A stretch of 64,000 nucleotides of DNA from Pseudooceanicola batsensis HTCC2597 (GTDB lineage: Bacteria > Pseudomonadota > Alphaproteobacteria > Rhodobacterales > Rhodobacteraceae): assembly GCF_000152725.1 (NCBI RefSeq), contig NZ_AAMO01000009.1:62001-126000 (forward strand). The letters run 5' to 3'. Under the pieces are notes generated by a model. That model did no database searches, had not been told where the DNA came from, and was given only the letters and a program-made list of their open reading frames with translations. Shown here piece after piece: positions 44,951 to 53,953 of the stretch (position 1 is the first letter of the stretch; every line of letters starts with the position of its first letter). A program made the position numbers and the translations under genes.

Positions 44951-46081
44951 TCAGGCGGATTGCATAAAGAGCCCGGCCTCTTCTTTCATCGAACCGGTGG
45001 CGGCCCGTTCATGCGAGAACCGCTTGCCGGTCTGAGCCGAAAAAGCATGCATCCTTTCCGGGTCTGGCCGAAGCGAAACCGGCATTCCCTCGCGCACCAT
45101 GTCGTCGCGAGTCAGGACGGCGGAGGCATAGCCTTCAGGGATCTGGCAATGCGCCACCCGCATCCCGCCGAGGTCTTCGATCAGGTCGATGCGGGCGGCC
45201 AGGCCGGGGCGGTCGGAAGGCAAGACCGAGAGGTCCTCGGGGCGGACGCCGAGGATGAAGGGCTTGCCGGGTGGCAACGGCAGGGAACTGGGCAAAGCGG
45301 TGCCGGGAGCCACGTCGGGGCGGATTGCGCCTCCCTCGTCGCTCCGGGCGGGGATAAGGTTCATCGCCGGGGCGCCGAGGAAGCCTGCGACGAAGGTGGA
45401 AGCGGGGCGGGCGTAGATCTCGGAGGGGGAACCGATCTGCTCGATCCGGCCGCCGTTCATCACCACAAGCCGGTCGGCCATGGTCATCGCCTCGACTTGG
45501 TCATGGGTGACGAGGACGGAGGTGGCCTTCAACCGGCGGTGCAGGCGGCGGATCTCGATCCGCATCTGCACCCGCATCTTGGCATCGAGGTTCGACAGCG
45601 GTTCGTCGAAGAGGAAGAGCCCCGGCTGACGGACTATGGCGCGCCCCATGGCCACCCGCTGGCGCTGGCCGCCGGAGAGCTGTTTCGGCCGCCGGTCGAG
45701 GTAATCGGTCAGGCCAAGGACCTCGGCGGCCGCGCGGACGCGCTGTTCACGTTCGGCGCGCGGCACCTTGGCCAGCTTGAGGGGATAGCCGATGTTCTGG
45801 GCCACGGTCATGTGCGGGTAGAGCGCGTAGTTCTGGAACACCATGGCACATCCACGGTCGGCAGGGTCGTAGTCGTTCACCACCTCTCCGCCGATGGCGA
45901 TCTCGCCGGCGGTGACCGACTCCAGCCCCGCGATCATCCGCAGCAGGGTGGACTTCCCGCAGCCGGAGGGTCCGACGATGACGACAAACTCGCCCTCGTC
46001 GAAGGCAAGGTTCAGCCCGTGCAGGGTTTCGGTCTCGCCGTAGGATTTGCGCAGGTCGCGGATCGAAACAAAGGCCATCAT
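44951..46081 (-). CDS. ABC transporter ATP-binding protein (UgpC/MalK family)
   Basis: The 376-residue ATPase has Walker [10 protein letters not shown], signature [18 protein letters not shown] and Walker [16 protein letters not shown]-terminal regulatory OB-type domain typical of UgpC/MalK follows (residues 240-360). It is the last gene of a five-gene importer operon, and its ATG overlaps the phosphatase stop by 4 nt. Sugar, polyol or glycerophosphodiester import is typical for the family. Confidence 0.92.
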   Translation of the reverse strand: MMAFVSIRDLRKSYGETETLHGLNLAFDEGEFVVIVGPSGCGKSTLLRMIAGLESVTAGEIAIGGEVVNDYDPADRGCAMVFQNYALYPHMTVAQNIGYPLKLAKVPRAEREQRVRAAAEVLGLTDYLDRRPKQLSGGQRQRVAMGRAIVRQPGLFLFDEPLSNLDAKMRVQMRIEIRRLHRRLKATSVLVTHDQVEAMTMADRLVVMNGGRIEQIGSPSEIYARPASTFVAGFLGAPAMNLIPARSDEGGAIRPDVAPGTALPSSLPLPPGKPFILGVRPEDLSVLPSDRPGLAARIDLIEDLGGMRVAHCQIPEGYASAVLTRDDMVREGMPVSLRPDPERMHAFSAQTGKRFSHERAATGSMKEEAGLFMQSA

Positions 46082-46833
46082 GCCACCTCTTCGGGTTCGG
46101 CGCGCAGCATCCGGGCGCGCAGGGCTGCGAGGTCGGTCTCGGTCAGACCACTTGCCATAAGGTAGGTCTCGGCGCCGCCATGGACCGCGTCGAGGTGCTC
46201 GAGGAAGGCATCCATCGTCGCGGCATTGCTGAGGAGGAGCGGCGAGGCGAGGTCGAAGTCGCGGCCGGCGTCCGTGAGCTCGGCCTGGAGGGCGGCGAAC
46301 ATGGCGGGGGCATGCGCGGCGGTCAGGGCGTAGTCAGCGACGATCCGGTCGCGCGGGGTGCCGGCGAGGAGAAGGAGGAAGGCGGCGATCATGCCGGTGC
46401 GATCCTTGCCGGCGGTGCAGTGAAAGACCACGAGGCCGGGGGCCTCGGCTATCAGGCGGAGGACCTCGGCGAAGGAGGGCCCGCAATCGTCGAGCGCGGC
46501 GCAATAGAGGGCGAAGAGGACGTCGTCGGCCTCCATAAGGTCGGTCCGGGTCGGGTCGAGCCCGCTGAAGAGCGAGATGTTGTGATAGGCGATGGGGCCG
46601 TCGACTGAGCCGAAGGGGTTTGGCTGCGCGGACACCTCGTCCGGGCCGCGCAGGTCGATCACCGTGCTGCAGCCGAGGTGGCGGAGTTCGCCCATCTCGG
46701 CTTGCGTCAGCCGGTGCAGGCTGTCCGCGCGCAGGAGGCGGCGCCAGGTGGTTTCGCCATTGGCGCCCGGGTAGCCGCCGAGGTCGCGCAGGTTGAAGGT
46801 GCCGTTCAGGGGGATCACTCGGGTCTGGGTCAT
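46078..46833 (-). CDS. Tyrosine/serine protein-phosphatase-like protein
   Basis: The 251-residue protein has the P-loop signature [10 protein letters not shown] (CX5R) near residue 126, with FNLRDLGGY near the N terminus, matching the Y_phosphatase3 family. Such enzymes dephosphorylate phosphotyrosine proteins, and some act on small phosphorylated molecules or phosphoinositides. It lies inside the importer operon, overlapping the permease stop (TGATG) and the ATPase start. With the metallophosphoesterase at the other end of the operon, this suggests that the imported compound carries a phosphate. The substrate role is inferred. Confidence 0.88.
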   Translation of the reverse strand: MTQTRVIPLNGTFNLRDLGGYPGANGETTWRRLLRADSLHRLTQAEMGELRHLGCSTVIDLRGPDEVSAQPNPFGSVDGPIAYHNISLFSGLDPTRTDLMEADDVLFALYCAALDDCGPSFAEVLRLIAEAPGLVVFHCTAGKDRTGMIAAFLLLLAGTPRDRIVADYALTAAHAPAMFAALQAELTDAGRDFDLASPLLLSNAATMDAFLEHLDAVHGGAETYLMASGLTETDLAALRARMLRAEPEEVA

Positions 46834-47696
46834 CAGCGGAGTCCGGATTTCATGAAGGAGGCGATGACCTGCCGCTGCAGCAGCAGGTAGATGAGGAGGA
46901 TCGGCAGGCTGGCCATGGTCGAGGCCGCCATGAGCGGCCCCCATTGCGTGCCTTCCGACGAGATGAACATCTGCAGCCCGATCTGCACAACCGAGTTCTC
47001 GGTGGAGCGGGTGAGGAGCAGGGGCCAGAAGTATTCGTTCCAGGTGGTGATGAAGATCAGGATCGCGAGCGAGGCGATGGTGCCGCGCAGGTTCGGGACG
47101 ATCACCTGCCAGAGGATTTCCCAGTGGGTGGCGCCGTCCATCCGGGCGGCCTCGACCACCTCGGTAGGAAAGCTGCGCATGGATTGCGCCAGCAGCATAA
47201 TCGCGAAGGCCGAAGCGATGTGCGGCAGGATCAGTGCGCCGAGCGTGTCGATCATGCCGAGGCGTGCGACAAGCAGGTAATTCGGAATCATCACCACCTG
47301 GAGGGGGACCAGCCACGTGAGCGCGATGGCCCCGAAAAGGATCGCCGAGCCGCGAAATCGCCAGCGGGCAAAGGCATAGCCGGCGAGGATGCCGGTCAGG
47401 AGCTGCACCAGCGTCACCGCGAGGGAGACGAGGAAGGTGTTGGTCAGCATCCTGGTCATCGGAACGGCCTGCAGGGCGTAGGCGTAGTTGTCGAGGCTCG
47501 CGGCGTCGGGCCAGAGGTTGGTCGAGAAGATCGCGTTCGAGGGGCGCAGCGAAGTCACGATCATCCAGTAGATCGGGAAGACGCAGAGCAGCGAGACGAA
47601 GATCATCAACGCGTGGCCGACGGCGGTGTCCCAGCTCGCGAGAGCCGGGGCGCGGCGCGTGCGCATAGGGCTCAGCTTGGCGGCATCAGTCATCAT
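46833..47696 (-). CDS. ABC transporter permease (UgpE/MalG type)
   Basis: The 287-residue membrane protein has six segments and the coupling motif EAARMDGATHWEILWQVIVPNL. It starts at one of two adjacent ATG codons (47696 or 47693). It overlaps the upstream permease gene by 11 nt. It is the second pore subunit of the CUT1-type importer. Confidence 0.92.
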   Translation of the reverse strand: MMTDAAKLSPMRTRRAPALASWDTAVGHALMIFVSLLCVFPIYWMIVTSLRPSNAIFSTNLWPDAASLDNYAYALQAVPMTRMLTNTFLVSLAVTLVQLLTGILAGYAFARWRFRGSAILFGAIALTWLVPLQVVMIPNYLLVARLGMIDTLGALILPHIASAFAIMLLAQSMRSFPTEVVEAARMDGATHWEILWQVIVPNLRGTIASLAILIFITTWNEYFWPLLLTRSTENSVVQIGLQMFISSEGTQWGPLMAASTMASLPILLIYLLLQRQVIASFMKSGLR

Positions 47697-48639
47697 AGAA
47701 GGTCACCTTGGCCTTGAGAGCAAAGAGGGCGGCGGCGAGCAGGCCGAAGCCGACGAAGAGGATCACCGCCGAAGCCGAGGACCAGCCGACGGAGAGCGAG
47801 CCGAAGCCGAACTGCCACAGCAGGTAGTAGATGTTGGTTGTCGATCCGAGCGGCCCGCCCTCGGTCAGGACGTGGATGTAGGAGAAACTCCATTGTGCGC
47901 CGAGGAGGACGACCATCAGGACGAGGAGCATCAGGGTGGGGGAGAGCAGGGGAAGGCGGATGTCGCGGATGATCTCCCACTTCGTCGCGCCGTCGAGGCG
48001 GGCGGCTTCTATTAGGCTCTCGTCGATGGCGGCATTGGCGGCGGCGAGGATCAGGGTGGCGAAACCGACGAGCTTCCAGCCCGTGATGAAGGTGATGGTC
48101 CAGAGCGCGATGGAGGGATCGGAGAGGAACTCCACCGGTTCGATGCCCAGACCTTGCAGCCCGAGGTTCAGGATGCCGTGGTTCGGGTCCAGCAGCCAAC
48201 GCCAGACCGCGGCAGCGACCACCGGCGGCACGATCATCGGCACGAAGATCAGCGCGCGGTAGAGGTTGCGGCTGCGGGCGGGCAGGTCCTGGGTGAAGAG
48301 GGCGATCACCAGCGGCAGGCCGACGGCGAGGGGGAGGAGACCCATCAGATAGTACCAGGTGTTCCCGAGCGCCTGCCAGAACTTCGGCAGGTCGAAGATG
48401 TTGCGGTAATTGTCGAGACCCACCCATGTCTTCGGCGAGGTTGGCAGCAGGTTCCATTGCTGAAAGCTCAGCACGAAGGCCTGCGCGAGCGGCTCGTAGA
48501 TCCAGACCACGAAGCAGGCGATGGCCGGGGCGAGGTAGAGATAGGGGCGAAGGATGCGAAGGAACCGCTTCGCCGGGGCCAGCGGGCGCGGTGTCCGGGC
48601 GCTGCGGCGCGGGGCGGTGTCGGCGGAAAGGTCGGTCAT
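47686..48639 (-). CDS. ABC transporter permease (UgpA/MalF type)
   Basis: The 317-residue protein has six membrane segments and the coupling motif EAARLDGATKWEIIRDIRLP. The ATG giving MTDLSAD follows GGGAGACC by 5 nt; a longer frame to 48903 is a low-complexity readthrough. It pairs with the UgpE-type permease downstream. Confidence 0.92.
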   Translation of the reverse strand: MTDLSADTAPRRSARTPRPLAPAKRFLRILRPYLYLAPAIACFVVWIYEPLAQAFVLSFQQWNLLPTSPKTWVGLDNYRNIFDLPKFWQALGNTWYYLMGLLPLAVGLPLVIALFTQDLPARSRNLYRALIFVPMIVPPVVAAAVWRWLLDPNHGILNLGLQGLGIEPVEFLSDPSIALWTITFITGWKLVGFATLILAAANAAIDESLIEAARLDGATKWEIIRDIRLPLLSPTLMLLVLMVVLLGAQWSFSYIHVLTEGGPLGSTTNIYYLLWQFGFGSLSVGWSSASAVILFVGFGLLAAALFALKAKVTFYDD

Positions 48640-48698
48640 CGGGGTCTCCCGGAGAGGGGGGGCGCCGGACGCGGGAGATGCGTCCGGGCCAGTGACGG

Positions 48699-49988
48699 TC
48701 AGGGCATCAACCGCTGCGTGCGCTCCTGCGCCTCGGTCAGGGTTGCCTTGACGTCGTCGTCCTCGCCGAAGGTCGCCATCTCCATCGCGTCCATCATCGA
48801 GATGCCGATCTGCAGGTAGTTCGGCCCCGGCAGCGGCACGTAGGGCGCGAGGTTCTTCAGCTGCGCGAGGTTCGGCTGCAGCAGCGGATGGTCCTTGACC
48901 CATTCGCCCAGATATTCCGGGTCCTCCACGATCTCGGGCCGCAGCGGCAGGTAGCCGATTTCCGAGGTGATGATCGTGTAGCCGCGTTTTGATGTGAGGA
49001 ACTTCATCAGCTCCCAGGCGGCACGCTGCTTGGCGGGATCGGTCGAGTGAAGCGACAGAGCGGAGCCGGAGTTCGAAGGCTTCACCGGCTTGTCGCCGAA
49101 GGCGGGCATCGCGGCGGCGCGGAGCTCAAAATTGTCCTCGGCCCCTTTCACAAGGTAGCCCTGGATCGCGGAGGTCTGGAGATACATCGCGGTGTTGCCA
49201 GCGGCCATGCCCTCCATCTGTGCGGTGATGCCGAGGTTCCGGGTGATCCCCGCCTGCGCGAGCGAGCGGAGCATCTCGACGGCCTCGATCGCTTCGGGTT
49301 CGGCGAAGGTCATCTTCGTGCGGTCGGCGTTGATTACCGCGCCGCCGTTCGAGGCGATGACGCCCTGCATCAGCCAGTCGAGCGCGGTCGGCCCGTAGAT
49401 GCCGGTGGCGAGCGGCAGGTAATCGGTCGTGGCCTTGATCTGATCGCCTGCTGCCTTCAGCGCCTCCCATGTGGCGGGCGGGTTCTCGGGGTCGAGGCCG
49501 ACCTCGCGGAAGATGTCGGCGTTGTAGAAGAGCACCGGGGTCGAGAAGGTGTAGGCGAGGCCGTAAGTCTTGCCGTCGAGCTTGCCGAGTTCGAGACCGT
49601 TCGGGACCATGCCCTCGAAGTGACCGGCCAGTTCGGCCTCGGACACGATGTCCTCGAGCGCCACGGCGCCGAGGTTTTCGGCCGCGAAGCCGAGTGCGGC
49701 AAAGGGCATCTGGACGAGGTCGATGGGTTGGCCCGCCACGAGGTCGGCCTGTAGGCGGGTCGCGATGTCCTGCGGCGGGACTGGGACGCCCTTCACGGTG
49801 ACGTTCGGGTTGGCCGCCTCGAACTCCGCGATCATCTTGTTGGTCGCGTCGGCGCCGTTGCCAGCGGAGGCGAGGTTGTAGTTGTAGAAGGTGATGGTGA
49901 CCGGCTCGGTCACCGACTCGGGGATGGTCTGGGCGCTGGTCATGGTCGCGCTCGTCGCGAATGCCAGGGCGATCAGGGAGGTCTTCAT
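48699..49988 (-). CDS. Extracellular substrate-binding protein (UgpB-like)
   Basis: The 429-residue protein has a signal peptide (MKTSLIALAFATSATMTSAQ, cleavage near residue 19) and a family 1 solute-binding fold (ITFYNYNLASAGNGADATNKMIAEFEAANPNV, residues 30-61). Tandem aromatic residues and a C-terminal LTSKRGYTIITSEIGYLPLR are usual for UgpB-like proteins. GGAGACC is 7 nt before the start. It is the first importer gene after the phosphoesterase, and its ligand is probably a glycerol-phosphate derivative or sugar. That assignment rests on operon partners. Confidence 0.9.
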   Translation of the reverse strand: MKTSLIALAFATSATMTSAQTIPESVTEPVTITFYNYNLASAGNGADATNKMIAEFEAANPNVTVKGVPVPPQDIATRLQADLVAGQPIDLVQMPFAALGFAAENLGAVALEDIVSEAELAGHFEGMVPNGLELGKLDGKTYGLAYTFSTPVLFYNADIFREVGLDPENPPATWEALKAAGDQIKATTDYLPLATGIYGPTALDWLMQGVIASNGGAVINADRTKMTFAEPEAIEAVEMLRSLAQAGITRNLGITAQMEGMAAGNTAMYLQTSAIQGYLVKGAEDNFELRAAAMPAFGDKPVKPSNSGSALSLHSTDPAKQRAAWELMKFLTSKRGYTIITSEIGYLPLRPEIVEDPEYLGEWVKDHPLLQPNLAQLKNLAPYVPLPGPNYLQIGISMMDAMEMATFGEDDDVKATLTEAQERTQRLMP

Positions 49989-50044
49989 TTCAGGTCTCCA
50001 TTTTGTGGGGAAGGCGCGGCCCCGAAAGGCCACCGGGGTTCAGG

Positions 50045-50908
50045 TCACTCGGCGGCCGTCTTGGCGGCGGCGATGTGGTCGAGGATCAGCTGCATGTCGA
50101 GCCGATGGCGCACCTCGCGGGTCTGCGGATGGGCCACGAAGGTGGTGGTCAGCCCAGCCGGGAAGAGCTGGCAAACGGCGAAGCCGGTGGCATCCAGCAT
50201 GTTGAACGCGCCGGGCAGGGCGACGACATCGGTGCCCGCGTGATGGCCTGTACCGATGATGACCGGCACGCCGTGCCATTGGGCGACGCGGTCCATGTGG
50301 ACATGGCCGGAGAGGATGCCGACGACGTCATGGCCCGCGATGGCCGTGCGCAGTTCCTCGGTGGCGACGGCAGAAAGGGATTCCCACTCCATGTCCGAGG
50401 CGGTCAGGTCGATCATAGGGGCGTGGTGCATCACCAGCAGCTTGGGCAGGTCCGGATGGGCGGCGAGGCGGTCCTTCAGCCAGTCGATCTGGCCGGCTTC
50501 CCAGTAGCCGCCGATTTCGTTGGGGACCGAGCTGTCGAGGGTGATCAGGTGCAGCCCGTCGATCACGCGGTCATGGTCGAAGGGCTGCGAGGCGTCGGTG
50601 TAGAGTTCCGGAAAAGCGGCGGCGAAGCCTTCGCGCTTGTCGTGGTTGCCGAGGGCGAAGAGGACCGGGATGTCGAGACCCGAAGCTGCGAAGATCTCGG
50701 CCACGGTGCGGTAGGCCTCGGGATCGCCGCGGTTGGTCAGGTCGCCGGAGGCCACGATGAAGGCCGGGGCATCGTCCATCCGCCCGATCTCTTCCAGGGT
50801 GCGCTCGAGGGTCTCGCGCGTGTCGTTGAAGAGCATGTCGTCCTCGACGCCGGAGGCGTTCACATGCAGGTCGGTCATGTGGATGAAGGTGAGGTGTCGC
50901 TGTGCCAT
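50045..50908 (-). CDS. Calcineurin-like metallophosphoesterase (cyclic nucleotide/glycerophosphodiesterase type)
   Basis: The 287-residue protein has the metal-site motifs HMTDLHVN, GDLTN, GNHDKR, MHHAP and GHVHMD in the order of class III cyclic nucleotide phosphodiesterases and GpdQ. Two metals are bound by these Asp, His and Asn residues. The start giving MAQRHLTFIH is chosen from AAAGGAG 9 nt upstream; the frame from 51091 is not supported. It is the first gene of the importer operon and may hydrolyse an imported phosphodiester. A TetR-type operator lies about 96 nt upstream. Confidence 0.9.
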   Translation of the reverse strand: MAQRHLTFIHMTDLHVNASGVEDDMLFNDTRETLERTLEEIGRMDDAPAFIVASGDLTNRGDPEAYRTVAEIFAASGLDIPVLFALGNHDKREGFAAAFPELYTDASQPFDHDRVIDGLHLITLDSSVPNEIGGYWEAGQIDWLKDRLAAHPDLPKLLVMHHAPMIDLTASDMEWESLSAVATEELRTAIAGHDVVGILSGHVHMDRVAQWHGVPVIIGTGHHAGTDVVALPGAFNMLDATGFAVCQLFPAGLTTTFVAHPQTREVRHRLDMQLILDHIAAAKTAAE

Positions 50909-51003
50909 ATGGGCCGCTCCTTTGAGTGACAGGTCCGATCGGCGCCAGAACTCAAAATCCTTGTGCCGAGTCGCCGACACCACTAGGCTTCGTTTGTAAC
51001 GAC

Positions 51004-51021
51004 TGAATGAAGGTTCATTCA
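51004..51021. promoter_or_regulatory. Perfect 18-bp operator, TGAATGAA-GG-TTCATTCA
   Basis: Two perfect 8-bp arms with a 2-bp centre lie 4 nt before the tetR start and about 95 nt before the divergent phosphoesterase gene. This is typical of a TetR dimer site that blocks both promoters. Confidence 0.8.
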
Positions 51022-51025
51022 TCTG

Positions 51026-51583
51026 ATGACAAAACCAATACCGATGCGCGACCGCATCCTCGATGCGACCGCGAAACTGCTGGTCGAACACGGCACGCAG
51101 GCCTCAATGTCGAAGATCGCCGGACAGGCCGAGGTGGCCATCGGCTCGCTGTACAACCACTTTGCTTCGAAGGAGGACCTGATCCGCGCCGTCTACGAAC
51201 GCCTCGCCGAGGAGGTCACGACGCTGCTGGTCGAGGGCGACGACCCGGCGGCTGCGCCGGAAGTGCGGTTGGAGAGATACCTCGACAACTACATCGACTT
51301 CATTTGGTCGGACCCTGAGCGAGCGATACTGTTCGAATACCTGTCGAACGTCCCGTTGTTGCCGGCCGAGGACGTGATTGTCAGTTTTCGTGGTAGCTCC
51401 GACTTCATCGGAGACATTCTCCAATCCCTTCGTGACGCGGGGTGGTTAATGCACGGCGATCTCTTTTTGATGGGCGGATTCATAGGCGGCGCAATACGCA
51501 ACACGTTGAAGTGGAACCGAACGTATGGGCGTGATCTCACCGTTGCGGACCGCACCCAGATCAAGACCATGTGCCTGCACTGA
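51026..51583 (+). CDS. TetR-family regulator, last seven codons removed by the insertion sequence
   Basis: The 185-residue protein has an N-terminal HTH (MSKIAGQAEVAIGSLYNHFASKEDLI, residues 28-53) and an all-helical ligand domain. It is divergent from the phosphoesterase-importer operon and probably represses it through the perfect operator. Its stop TGA is made by the first bases of the insertion sequence at 51581. Joining across the element (removing it and one GCAC copy) gives the natural ending LHALTFRIE and a stop at 52879, seven codons later. The protein is probably still functional, because only the C-terminal tail is lost. Confidence 0.85.
   Translation: MTKPIPMRDRILDATAKLLVEHGTQASMSKIAGQAEVAIGSLYNHFASKEDLIRAVYERLAEEVTTLLVEGDDPAAAPEVRLERYLDNYIDFIWSDPERAILFEYLSNVPLLPAEDVIVSFRGSSDFIGDILQSLRDAGWLMHGDLFLMGGFIGGAIRNTLKWNRTYGRDLTVADRTQIKTMCLH
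51577..51580. repeat. Target-site duplication GCAC, left copy
   Basis: The four bases GCAC precede the left inverted repeat and are repeated at 52852-52855 after the right one. A 4-bp duplication is usual for the IS407 group. Confidence 0.8.
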
Positions 51584-51598
51584 CCTGCCACTGAACTT

Positions 51599-52528
51599 TC
51601 ATCCAGCCGCGACCGGAGCCCGGTTGGTGTTTACGCCGATCGGCGCAGGTTTAGCAATCGCCCGACGCGCGGAGCTTTCATCTCGCGCAGCGGGGCGGGC
51701 GATTGCGGTGGTCAGGGCCCGTGCGTAGTCAGCCGGGGTCTGGTAGTCCAAGGCCGAATGCGGGCGTTCTGTATTGTAGTCGGCAGCCCAAGCGGCAATC
51801 ACGATCCGCGCGTGGGCCAAGTTCCGGAACATGGTCTCGTTGAGCAGTTCATCCCGCATCCGGCCGTTGAAACTCTCTACGAAGCCGTTCTGCATCGGCT
51901 TGCCTGGCGCGATGTAGTGCCATTCGATCCGGTGCTCGGAACACCACCGCAGGATGGCGTTGGAGGTCAGTTCCGTGCCGTTGTCGCTGACAATCATTCC
52001 TGGTTTGCCACGGCGTTCGATCAGGGCCGTCAGTTCACGTGCCACGCGGCGCCCCGATATCGAGGTGTCCGGTATTGCCGCGAGACATTCACGGGTGACG
52101 TCGTCGACCACGTTGAGAACCCGGAAGCGCTGGCCATTGGCGAATTGGTCATGGACGAAATCCAGCGACCAGCGCGCATTGGGCCGCGCCTCGACCAGGA
52201 TCGGGGCTCGCGTCCCGACAGCCTTGCGCCGGGCCTTCCGCTTGCGCACCGTCAGCCCCTCCTCGCGGTAGAGCCGATAGATCCGGTTGATCCCCGAGGG
52301 CTCACCCTCGCGGCGCAGCAGGACGAACAGGCGTCGGTAACCGAACCGCCGCCGCTCGTGGGCCAGGTCCCGCAACCGACCGCGCAGAACCGTGTCCGGG
52401 GCACGCCGAGATCGGTAGCGTATCATCGTTCGATCCGCGCCGACGATATGGCAGGCCCGCCGCTCCGACAGGCCATGCTCGGCCCGAAGATACGCGACGG
52501 CTTCACGCTTCACGGCGGGCCCTACCAC
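51599..52528 (-). CDS. IS3-family transposase OrfB (DDE domain)
   Basis: The 309-residue frame holds the integrase catalytic core: [19 protein letters not shown] and [16 protein letters not shown] supply the DDE triad. An N-terminal HTH_21-like region reads [16 protein letters not shown]. OrfB is normally made as an OrfAB fusion through -1 frameshifting at 52528-52534. The formal start is a GTG at 52528. Confidence 0.92.
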   Translation of the reverse strand: MVGPAVKREAVAYLRAEHGLSERRACHIVGADRTMIRYRSRRAPDTVLRGRLRDLAHERRRFGYRRLFVLLRREGEPSGINRIYRLYREEGLTVRKRKARRKAVGTRAPILVEARPNARWSLDFVHDQFANGQRFRVLNVVDDVTRECLAAIPDTSISGRRVARELTALIERRGKPGMIVSDNGTELTSNAILRWCSEHRIEWHYIAPGKPMQNGFVESFNGRMRDELLNETMFRNLAHARIVIAAWAADYNTERPHSALDYQTPADYARALTTAIARPAARDESSARRAIAKPAPIGVNTNRAPVAAG

Positions 52529-52788
52529 TTTTTTGAAACCAGATCCTTCATCGCAGCCAGATCCAGCATTTGCTCGGCCAGCAGCTTCTTCAGCTTCGCG
52601 TTCTCATCCTCCAGCGCCTTCAGCCGCTTGGCCTCTGACACCGTCATGCCGCCGAACTTGGCCTTCCAGTTGTAGAAGGTGCCTTCGGACATGCCGTGCT
52701 TGCGGCACAGGTCAGCGCACTTCGCACCAGCCTCGTGCTCGCTCAGGATGCCGATGATCTGTTCGTCCGTGAATCTCGTTCGCTTCAT
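52522..52788 (-). CDS. IS3-family transposase OrfA (HTH protein)
   Basis: The 88-residue protein has an HTH ([17 protein letters not shown], then [20 protein letters not shown]) and a leucine-zipper-like tail ([20 protein letters not shown]). It binds the inverted repeats and fuses to OrfB by frameshifting near its end (LVSKKW). Confidence 0.92.
   Translation of the reverse strand: MKRTRFTDEQIIGILSEHEAGAKCADLCRKHGMSEGTFYNWKAKFGGMTVSEAKRLKALEDENAKLKKLLAEQMLDLAAMKDLVSKKW
52528..52534 (-). other. Programmed -1 frameshift heptamer A6G
   Basis: On the minus strand, AAAAAAG lies just before the orfA stop in the orfA/orfB overlap. This is a standard IS3 slippery sequence. Confidence 0.75.
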
Positions 52789-52851
52789 TGTCCGTCCTCA
52801 AGATAGGCCGGACTCTAATCGACGGTGGAGGAAAAATCCCGTGGCAGGTCA

Positions 52852-52879
52852 GCACGCGCTCACCTTTCGGATTGAATGA
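52852..52879 (+). pseudogene. Severed 3' end of the tetR gene
   Basis: After the right GCAC copy, the codons for ALTFRIE and a TGA (52877-52879) continue the tetR frame interrupted at 51580. They are no longer translated with it. Confidence 0.75.
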
Positions 52880-53176
52880 ATAGCGCTCTTGGAAATAGCC
52901 GCTGACGTCTACCCTGTATGCTGCAAATGCCGCTTCGAGCCGACACCATGCACCGCTCGCTCCGCTCATGGCCGGCAGCTGAGGCGTAAACCTGTCAGGG
53001 CGGGCCTAGAGCAGTTCCTACGCGCCAACTCTCATTTAGGAGTCGACCCTCGAGACAGCTGCCGAAGAACGTTACCCACAAACCGCTTCGTAAGGGACGC
53101 CATCAGTGTGTCTCTCGTCGGGGCCTTTGGGCCTAGGGAGAAGTGTAATTTGACGTGGCCTCCGGGGTCGTCATCG
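52880..53176. other. Intergenic DNA without a recognisable gene
   Basis: About 300 nt with no supported coding sequence on either strand. Base composition is less GC-rich than in neighbouring genes. Confidence 0.4.
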
Positions 53177-53633
53177 CTAGCTGGCCTGCGTCTGATCTCG
53201 GCACTCCGACACGCGGGCCGCGCCTCCGGTTAGGATGGCGCGGGCTTCGGTCGTTCGGGGGCAGGTCATGTCGCCCTCTAAGACGACGATCCTGCCGCAA
53301 TCGTGGCAGCGAACCTCGAGAGTCCTCCCGTCGTCTATGATGTCGCGAATCCGGAAAGTGCATTTGGAGAGCTGAGGAAGCCCAGGATGTTTTGGGCATG
53401 CTGTTGGTGATATGCGAGCAGCCAGCGTCTGGTTGGGGCGCCCGCCATATTCGTGCGCGCGAAAGATGACGTCGTAGGTGAAAAAGCGGGCGTACTGGCC
53501 GCGACTATCTTCGTTCTTGTCGATCGTTGTCTTGCCTCCATCGCCCTTCGCATTGATTTTCGGGCTCCGGGCGCGTCACGCCGCGGCTTTTCCATTTCTT
53601 GAGGCCCTCGTAGCAGAGAAATTCGTCTGACAT
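53177..53633 (-). pseudogene. Frameshifted hypothetical protein (about 151 residues)
   Basis: The start is MSDEFLCYEGLKKWKSRGVT on the minus strand. Near 53555 (GCCCGAAAATC) the frame must drop one base to continue as KINAKGDGGKTTIDKNEDS, then RGQYARFFTYDVIFRAHEY, CHDCGRIVVLEGDM and AARVSECRDQ, ending at TAG 53177. Both halves have protein-like composition, and only one extra nucleotide separates them, so this is either a recent frameshift or a sequence error. CHDC could be part of a metal site. I do not recognise the family. Confidence 0.55.
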
Positions 53634-53953
53634 TGTCGTCAGCCATTCCATCGATGGTAATCCGTGAAGGGGAGATCGAGCCCGGTGCCTGCACTCGCTG
53701 CTCGAGTAAGAACGAAAATAAAGGGGCAGACCGCGAGGCCCGCTGCCGATTAAGGGTCTACCCCGAAAGCTTGGGCTGCATTCTCGGTCAAGTGATGCCT
53801 GGTGACGGATGAATTTTTCCGCGCTGCATGTGGGTAAACAACAGCTTGCCCACGACCTCGAGCCATTCAAACAGACAGCCGTTGACAGGCAGAAAGAATC
53901 TCATAGGGTGTGAATGTGACCGGGTGGTCACAAGGGGATGGAACGGATTCACT
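53634..53953. other. Intergenic DNA, promoter region of the downstream operon
   Basis: A 320-nt gap between the frameshifted gene and the unknown 305-residue gene. No clear operator or hairpin was found. GGATGGAACGGATTC precedes the start of the downstream gene. Confidence 0.35.

Larger units (their letters stand above)
51581..52851 (-). mobile_element. IS3-family insertion sequence, IS407 group, intact
   Basis: The 1271-bp element carries imperfect terminal inverted repeats that begin TGACCTGCCAC (left, 51581-51591; right, 52841-52851 reversed). It is flanked by GCAC duplications. It encodes overlapping orfA and orfB on the minus strand, joined by a slippery A6G heptamer. Open frames, intact ends and the target duplication all indicate a recent insertion. 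It interrupts the 3' end of the tetR gene. Confidence 0.92.

Noticed and set aside
52889..53233. Plus-strand 114-codon frame right of the IS element
   Set aside because: No family resemblance and it overlaps the better-supported minus-strand frameshifted gene.
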